64,000 bases of DNA from Carex sylvatica (taxonomy: Eukaryota; Streptophyta; Magnoliopsida; Poales; Cyperaceae), in NCBI GenBank assembly GCA_964058845.1, contig CAXKVR010000028.1, forward strand, positions 62,001 to 126,000. The letters run 5' to 3'. Position numbers and translations under genes: made by a program. Of the stretch, positions 57,664-64,000 are shown in pieces. The notes under the pieces were generated by a model. It did not search any database and was not told the origin of the DNA. It saw only the letters and a program-made list of their open reading frames with translations. How positions within the stretch are numbered: the first letter of the stretch is position 1; each line of letters opens with the position of its first letter.

Positions 57664-57893
57664 CTACCAATATATGAATGGAGTTTGGTTCATGCCTCGT
57701 GTTGGGAGATTTTGGCATGTTTCAATGTGGTGATTCAAATGGGATGCTCTCGTCTTTCTCTTTGCATTTAAGCTTCTATTGCAAGCCTTACAGATAGCTC
57801 TCTCACTGTTTGGCGGGTCCCCGAAATACTTCCACACTTCAGACTTCCTCCTTGATCTCTTGTTTGATATGCCTCCCTTGACAAGTAAAATGT
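57664..57893 (-). pseudogene. Captured zf-BED domain fragment inside the MULE
   Basis: An open minus-strand frame reads RSRRKSEVWKYFGDPP, AICKACNRSLNAK and ASHLNHHIETC. It has the W-x-x-F, C-x-x-C and H-x-x-x-(H/C) ligands of a BED zinc finger in correct order. The frame opens after an upstream TGA without a Met and ends at a TAG (57664-57666). It is therefore an exon or a gene fragment rather than a complete gene. BED fingers occur in hAT transposases and their domesticated relatives. Confidence 0.75.
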
Positions 57894-58756
57894 CTCCTCA
57901 ATGGTAGACATGATAATGAGGATAATTCTACATTTTTAGCAAAATAATTCATCCATAATGAGAATTATAACTTCACAATGATAGATTATAAAAGTGGTCA
58001 AAATAATTCAGTATTGCCGTTGATCGTCAATCATCAATAATTTACAGTTGGCAATTGTCTCATATACATTAGGCATGATCGCAAAGCAACTCATATTGAT
58101 AAATCTGATATAAAATAGGAATTTTCTGTTAGAATTGTCATACAAGGAAGGAAGAAAGAAGACATACAAACTGGTATTAAAGTTTCTTCTGAAACATTTT
58201 TCTGAAAAATTAGAATTGTCGTACAAGGAAGGAAGAAAGAAGAGATACAAATTGGTACCAAGGTTTTAGAACAAACTAGGAACAATTGACGTCAAGAATT
58301 CAACAAGCAAGCAAGCAATTTAGTATGATTTCTTATCCAAAATAGCGAACAAACAATTTCGACAAACAAAGTTGTCAAGTCACAGACCAAGAAAAGCGGA
58401 AAGCTTTGAATAATTGAATCAATCAACATTTCAGCCTATTTGTGTCTCGGTGCTCAAAATTAACTAGAATTACCACTGATGAAAATTGATTTTCAAAATT
58501 AACTGGACTTTACCACTGCTCATGGTGCGTGGAGGAGGGACTGGCACCGCTGGTGGAGAAGGAACCATGCGGAGGACAGACAAGCGGGCGGAGGAGAGAA
58601 CTGGCGTATGATCAGAGAGACAGGAGGGCGGAGGAGGGAGGACCGTGCAGAGGGAAAGTCGCTTGGTTACCAAAATTGGATTTGGGAACTGACGGAGCAA
58701 ACAGATTCAATATTTCACATAATCTTCAGCAGGGGTATTTTGGTCAATATTAAAAT

Positions 58757-58921
58757 TTGTTGAATTTTTCAGAATAATTTAAATCAAATATCTGAATTTA
58801 GTGTATAATTGTGGCAATTTGCTTAATTATATGACTTTGGAGTGGCAAATAACTAATTTCATATTTTTGGGTGGCAAATAACTAATTTTTATATTTTGGA
58901 GTGGCAAATAATTTTTTTTTC
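58757..58921. repeat. MULE right terminal inverted repeat
   Basis: The reverse complement of the left end: ...GGAGTGGCAAATAACTAATT... three times, ending GGCAAATAATTTTTTTTTC. Confidence 0.85.
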
Positions 58922-59108
58922 AATATATTAACTCAAAAGATTTATTTTTGAGTTAAGGCAGAGGATAGAAATTCAGCAAAGTAACAGGCATTATTGAGCT
59001 TTGAGATTCATGCCAAGTTAAAAAGAACAGTATGAATTCACTAATTGTAAGAAAATCTCTTTTCAGATAATGAAGAGTGAATTTCATGTCTCATATTGAT
59101 ATTTCATG

Positions 59109-59281
59109 CAGTGTTGTAAAAAACATCCGTTTAGGCTAATAATCGGTCGATTAGTTATTGACAGTGATTAAACTGTTACGGATTTTCAAGATTAATCAGT
59201 TAATTATTTTTAATTATTTTCAATTAATTGTTTGATAGTACCATGTCCGTCCGATAACCGTATACGTTATTTACAACACTG
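59109..59281. mobile_element. hAT-type MITE (173 bp), CAGTGTTGTAAA family
   Basis: Ends CAGTGTTGTAAA / TTTACAACACTG are perfect inverted repeats. Flanking 8-mers ATTTCATG (59101-59108) and ATTTCAAG (59282-59289) match 7 of 8. A decayed paralogue is at 10436. Confidence 0.92.
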
Positions 59282-59477
59282 ATTTCAAGTGCCAGATTGC
59301 CTTGAAGTCGTATCACCTCATATACACGAGATGCAAGTGTTACATCCGAACCTCTCTTTTTTTTTAACTTTGCACGAATCTTATAACAGTCCTCTACAAT
59401 CTCAATAGATATTGAATTTAATTTAATTTGACTGAAATTAATTTAGACCGTCCGTTATTTTAAATTGCTCATCAGTA

Positions 59478-59925
59478 GGGGGGACACGGACTCAAATTCG
59501 TATCCTTTGCATTATCTCAAAAGAAAATATTTTGAGTTAATGAATCTTAACCATCCGATCTGTTTTAAATTTCGTACAGACTAAATACCCACTAATATTA
59601 AAAGACTCCTATATCATAAATATGAGCCGATTGGTTCCGTTTAAAATCAGACGGTTAAGATTCCTTTTGAGTTTTTTTTTTTTGACAAAAATGACAATCC
59701 ACATGTTTCATTATGAAACAATAGTTCATACAAAGTATAACATAAAATTCAAAATACAATCCAACTATAAATACAGTTAAACAAAGCACAACAGAAAATA
59801 TACTATCACAACAAAATCATAAAAAAAAAAATACTAAATCCAACTAAATAGTATACTAATGACAATAACACGGTTTCACGGTTTCTTTTGAGTTAATGCA
59901 GAGGATACGCATTCCACGGACTCGG
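59478..59925. mobile_element. Fold-back MITE interrupted by a retro-insert
   Basis: CACGGACTC...CGTATCC(T)TTGCATTA(T)CTCAAAAG at the left is inverted at the right as CTTTTGAGTTAATGCAGAGGATACGCATTCCACGGACTC. Between 59674 and 59881 lies an insert that begins with a T run and is flanked by TTCCTTTTGAGTT / TTTCTTTTGAGTT. This fits a 208-bp LINE tail or SINE on the minus strand. Confidence 0.6.
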
Positions 59926-59956
59926 TTGCCTTGGCAATTTCCACAAGCTGGAGTCA

Positions 59957-60151
59957 GAGTAGGTCCGATGCCCATTGGACCTACTTTGGTTCGATGGGTA
60001 TTTGACCATCCAATTGCATCAAGATCTGTGTAGTCCGTATTAAAATCCGTCCAAGTTTTATCAATTTCCGTGCACACAGATCTTAATCTGATCGTACGGT
60101 AAAAGATCCCATTGAACCTAAAAGTAGGTCCAATGGGCATCGGACCTACTC
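59957..60151. mobile_element. Fold-back MITE with self-palindromic ends, upstream of PDI
   Basis: The two ends (AGTAGGTCCGATGCCCATTG at 59958 and its complement ending at 60150) form a perfect inverted repeat of about 31 bp. Within each end AGTAGGTCC pairs with GGACCTACT. Similarity continues inward (GGTTCGATGGG). It ends about 340 bp upstream of the PDI ATG. Confidence 0.75.
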
Positions 60152-60488
60152 CTATCTCCCAAAAGCTTCCTTTATTTCTTTCTTTTTCGCTGCCTCGTGT
60201 TCAGTTGCTGCGTTGACCTGAAGTATTAAACTTAACCTTCACCGTCCGATTCAATCCAACGACTGATCGTATATCTCCAACTGAGATGCGCAACGTGTCA
60301 ATCAACCATCGGATGCTTTCACTGTTGGCTGTTGCGCTTGCAGTAATAACAGACGAAATGGCACGCATTTCCGACTCTGGTCAAAGCCTCAACGGGAGCA
60401 TGAACAATGACTTGACCGCTTACTACTTAATCAGCTCTCCTCTCTCTCTCGAAATCTCTGAGGATCGGATCTGTGGCTCGGGTCAGCA
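60152..60488 (+). promoter_or_regulatory. PDI 5' flank / leader
   Basis: This segment lies between the MITE and the PDI ATG. It includes a CT-rich stretch (CTCTCCTCTCTCTCTCGAAAT, about 60436-60455) typical of plant 5' UTRs. An upstream ATG at 60286 opens a 75-codon frame overlapping the PDI start out of frame; whether it is transcribed is unknown. No exact ER-stress element was identified. Confidence 0.4.
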
Positions 60489-63400
60489 ATGGCGATTTCT
60501 AAGTTTCCGATAGTCTTCTTCCTCTTAGCAAGTATTCTTCTCTGTTCGAGTGTGAAGTGCGAAGAGGAGGAAGCATCGGCGGTGATTGTACTCGACAACA
60601 GCAATTTCACGGAGGTAGTAGAGAAACATGATTTCATTGTAGTCGAGTTCTACGCCCCTTGGTATTATTCTCACACATCATTTTCTTTCTCTCGTTTAGT
60701 CCTTTTATTTTTAGTTTCTTTACGCATTCTTCATAGCATTTCCTTTTTTTTTAATTTTCTTTTTGTTATTAATTTGAAATAATGCGAAGTAGTATTGTTA
60801 GATACACATGGAGCAGAATAGTTTCTCTTGTATTTCTCTGAAATGTGGGGCCTAGAGGAGTAGTACCGTTAAACTTGCAGTGAAGTTACAAATTTAGTGT
60901 GAAGTTGAACAGTTCGCGAGGATGGAATGTACAACGGAGCGCTCCCAAAAAGAAATAAAATAAAATTATATCGTTTTGGTTTGACATTTTGTCAAAAGAA
61001 TTTCGTTCTTTTCCAAACTTGAAGCGATTATCGTACAAAAATAACATATGATGTTTTATTATTTCTTTTTCTTTTTTTACGATAGATGAATATAACAATT
61101 TCTTCAATTTATGTTACATTTCCAAATTTAATCATTTCAAATCGTATCTTTTTGACAGGTGTGGTCACTGCAAGAAACTTGCACCAGAGGTACAAATTAT
61201 CTTGAATCATTAACTCCAAAAAAAAGAAATATTGCAGAAGAAAAATATTCCGAGTCTAAAATTTTCAAGCACACCCCTAATTTTCCCTGTAATTGCATTC
61301 CAGTATGAGAAGGCTGCACAAGTACTGAGCAAGCACAACCCACCGATCGTACTAGCCAAGGTGGATGGTAATGAAAAGACAAACAAGCCCCTCACAGATA
61401 AATTCAACATAAAAGGGTATCCTACACTTATAATCATAAGAAACAAAGGTGAGGTCCGGCAAGAGTATACGGGACCAAGACAATCCGATGGCATTGTAAA
61501 TTATTTAAAGACACAAGCAGGTCCCGCTTCTTTCGAGATCAAATCTGAGGAAGACGCTAAGAGTGTGGTCGATGATAAGTCAGTCTCTATTGTAAGTTCA
61601 GATTTAATTTATTTATTTATGTATATATTTACCATTTTATCTTTTATTACTTTTTCTGATGGTGTCTATGTTCCTGCTTATGTTTAGCACATTTCTTGTT
61701 TCTAATTATTATTTGAGTTTATTTTTGTTTATACTGTAAATAACTTCACAGATAACGTAGGTTTATCTAAATATATAGGTGAAATTGAGGATTTATTGCC
61801 CAAGTGAGAATTAACAGATGCAAAACTGGATTTAATTAGGTTTAGTTTACAACTGAGGGTTAATTGAAGTTAATTGCACATAATTGTGAAAAATGGGGGC
61901 TTTTGTAAACCTAATTTTTCTCTTTTTCTTGATTAATTGTGCTGAATTATACTTTCTTGAACCCTATAACAGGTCGGTGTTTTTTCTGAATTTAGTGGAA
62001 CTGAATTTGACAAATTCACAGAGCTAGCTGAGAAGCTGAGGTCAGACTACACCTTTGCTCACACCAAGGATGCAAAGATCTTGCCGCACGGCGACTCGTC
62101 AGTGGCGGTCCCATTTGTCAGACTTTTCAAGCCATTTGATGAGCTCTTTTCTGATTACCAGGTATGTCGCCAGACACCAGTGGCACCAAGCATGGTATTA
62201 TTTTGGCAACTAAATATTCTTATGCATTGCTGATTTTGTGCTTCGTGTTATTTTTCCTTAACTAATTGTAGGAATTTGAGGTGGACGCATTGCAGAAGTT
62301 TATTGAAGCAGCCAGCATACCGTTGGTGGTTACATTTGATAGTGATGAATCTAACCGTCCGTTTATCCTCAAATTTTTCCAAAACCCAAATATCAAAGTA
62401 TGACGCCTTTCAATTTTTTAATCTAATAACAAATGTCCAACTTAAAACATAATTGCTGCCTTATATGACTTCTATTTAACATTACATTTAGTACAAGATT
62501 GTTGAATTGTCAGGTACTATCCCTATGAGTATATTGTCAAACTATATCATCCAGTAGTATCAAAGTTTAAGTTGAAGTTGACATGAAATATGAATAAATC
62601 CTGAGCACTAATGTGCTCAATTTTGAGTTGTTAAATATATGGTTCAAATCCAACCGGACTGACCCATTGGACCTGACTTGCAATTTGTTCCTCAGGCAAT
62701 GTTTTTCACGAGCTTCACAAACGATAAGATTCAGGATTTCAAAACTGAGCTACATAAAGCTGCAGTGGAATACAAGTCTAAGAACATAAGCTTCTTGCTT
62801 GGCGATCCTATGACTAGTCAAGGGGCTTTCCAGGTTTGTTCAAGTACCAGCAGTTTACATTCTTTTATACAAGCAATTTTATATGAGGAGTCACTTAATG
62901 TGTTCCCTAATAAATATCAACATATCATGTATGTCCCTGCAAAACTATAATAATTTGCTAAGTTTCACTTGGGTCCTCATTGCTCTTAATATTTTTTAAA
63001 TATGAGTGGGGCTTGAGGTTTATTATTTGTGCATACATCATGCCTCCTCACAAGGGCAGAATTAGAAAATTTAGATGGGTAGGGTTAAAATTCATAATGG
63101 ATGTAAAGAAACTTTTCAACTTTACTGATATGATCAGAAAAACTCAATAGCATGAAAATACAACAAAATAAAATAGACCACCTTTAAATTTGTTCTATAA
63201 AAGGACAGGTACAAATGAAAATTACAAAACGAGCCCTCTGTTTTGATCAGAGACTGGAGATATCTTTTCCTATGCTTACAACTTGAATATGGGCATCACA
63301 CTTTGCGATAATCTGTACAACCTGTGATATTTATAGGGGCATATGATTAATGAATTATTTTCCAATTCTTAACATTGAAATTATGTATCCTTTATTTTTT

Positions 63401-64000
63401 TTAATTCTAGTTCTATGGACTGAAAGATGAGTGGTTGCCCCTCTTCATGATACAAGACAACACAAACAGAAAGTATCTCAGTAAGAACGTGGAGCCCAAT
63501 CAGATCACTACTTGGATTAAGGAATACCTGGTACAATTCAAATCTCATCTTTACCCTAACTAATTGTAACCATAGTTGACCTTGATATTTGAAAACTTCA
63601 TTCCATTCTCTAGTTTACAAAGCAAGATTTCAGATATTTTAGACCCCCTTTTTGATAAAACACTAAGCTAGATCTTTGATATTATCAGATTATTGACACT
63701 AGAGCTGGTCCTTGGAAAGTAAAACCTGCATGGTACAAAGAGACAATAGATGGATATAAAAAGACAGATATATAGGTCCTGTCATTATAATTATAATGTT
63801 TTTATTTATAAATGCAGGATGGTACATTGACTCCATACAAGAAATCTCAACCGATCCCAGAAACCAACAACATGCCAATCAAGATTGTAGTTGGCGAAAG
63901 CTTCAATGATATTGTCTTCGAGTCTGGCAAGAATGGTACACTCTTGGGACCATACACAAAAAAAATTGCATGATACCAGATCACACTAATTTTTCACTTG
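60489..64000 (+). CDS. PDIL1: Protein disulfide isomerase, PDIL1-1/1-2-like (exons 1-8, runs off the window)
   Basis: Exons: 60489-60661, 61159-61189, 61304-61591, 61973-62161, 62272-62397, 62696-62833, 63411-63530 and 63818-63935; the next exon lies beyond 64000. The protein starts with a signal peptide ([19 protein letters not shown]) and an acidic EEEE stretch. The first thioredoxin domain (a) follows with [15 protein letters not shown], where CGHC is the redox site, and the cis-Pro region GYPTLIII. The b domain ([13 protein letters not shown]...[10 protein letters not shown]) and b' domain (ASIPLVVTF...[16 protein letters not shown]) come next. Then [17 protein letters not shown] leads to the second catalytic domain. 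The a' CGHC and the C-terminal ER-retention signal must lie to the right. The enzyme forms and shuffles disulfides in the ER lumen. The final GT at 63936 is the donor of intron 8; the apparent stop after it is intronic. Confidence 0.95.

Larger units (their letters stand above)
55305..58921. mobile_element. MULE-type transposon (3617 bp) with 9-bp target duplication
   Basis: Perfect 9-bp repeats AATATATTA lie outside (55296-55304 and 58922-58930). Terminal inverted repeats of about 150 bp carry three TTTGCCACTCCAAAA-type units each, continuing through TTATACNNNNAATTCAGAT. No MULE transposase (MURA) is recognised. The interior instead holds a zf-BED coding fragment (57664-57893) and two GC-richer stretches next to the ends, the layout of a gene-capturing (Pack-) MULE. 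Confidence 0.88.

Noticed and set aside
60286..60513. Independent small gene upstream of PDI
   Set aside because: The 75-codon frame has no signal, domain or own promoter and overlaps the PDI start; it is treated only as a possible uORF.
63936..63973. Early PDI stop ([11 protein letters not shown] then stop)
   Set aside because: The frame passes through a GT donor at 63936 that splits the codon as in the other introns. The read-through peptide does not continue the thioredoxin fold, so this is intron sequence.

Overview
The window looks like nuclear DNA of a flowering plant, very probably a eudicot. It is AT-rich and contains four intron-bearing or plant-type genes: a PLS-class PPR gene, a NAC104/XND1-type NAC factor, a QQT1/GPN2-type GPTase and a PDI-like 1 gene. 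These sit in a dense layer of plant transposons (CACTA, hAT, MULE, L1-type LINE, tRNA-derived SINE, solo LTR, fold-back MITEs). There are no bacterial operons, no CRISPR array and no intact tRNA or rRNA gene. The species cannot be named from sequence alone.

Layout. 0-10.2 kb: a 1.8-kb solo LTR (364-2161, 5-bp target duplication), a 508-bp hAT-type MITE and a 5.6-kb degenerate hAT transposon with a broken transposase and a 105-bp minisatellite. 10.2-17.1 kb: MITE, LINE and RNase H fragments, no intact gene. 17.16-28.41 kb: a nested stack. A 5'-truncated LINE (minus strand, 15-bp target duplication) is interrupted by an 8-kb CACTA element and, about 20 bp away, by a 206-bp hAT-type MITE. 29-37 kb: a NAC104/XND1-like gene (32657-33974, minus, three exons) inside a cluster of fold-back MITEs inserted in (TA)n tracts. 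38.4-39.1 kb: an hAT derivative. 40.47-42.47 kb: an intronless PPR gene. 43.1-45.0 kb: MITE nested in MITE, then a LINE 3' fragment. 45.58-48.89 kb: GPN-loop GTPase gene (minus, ten exons), with one AT-AC U12-type intron, a second probable U12-type intron and a SINE in intron 4. 49.2-51.05 kb: 1.87-kb hAT derivative. 55.3-58.9 kb: MULE with a 9-bp target duplication carrying a zf-BED fragment. 60.49 kb to the right edge: the first eight exons of a PDI gene, which runs out of the window.

The four host genes show no functional linkage. They act in xylem/cell-death transcriptional control (NAC104), organelle RNA processing (PPR), RNA polymerase assembly/embryo development (GPN2/QQT1) and ER protein folding (PDI). 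The remaining sequence is mainly transposon history. Several insertions can be ordered because target duplications, nested positions and one paralogous empty site are preserved. The observations most worth following up are the U12-type introns in the GTPase gene, the fold-back family that shares a core but has unrelated arms, the in-situ empty site at 32.3 kb, and the MULE with its zf-BED cargo.
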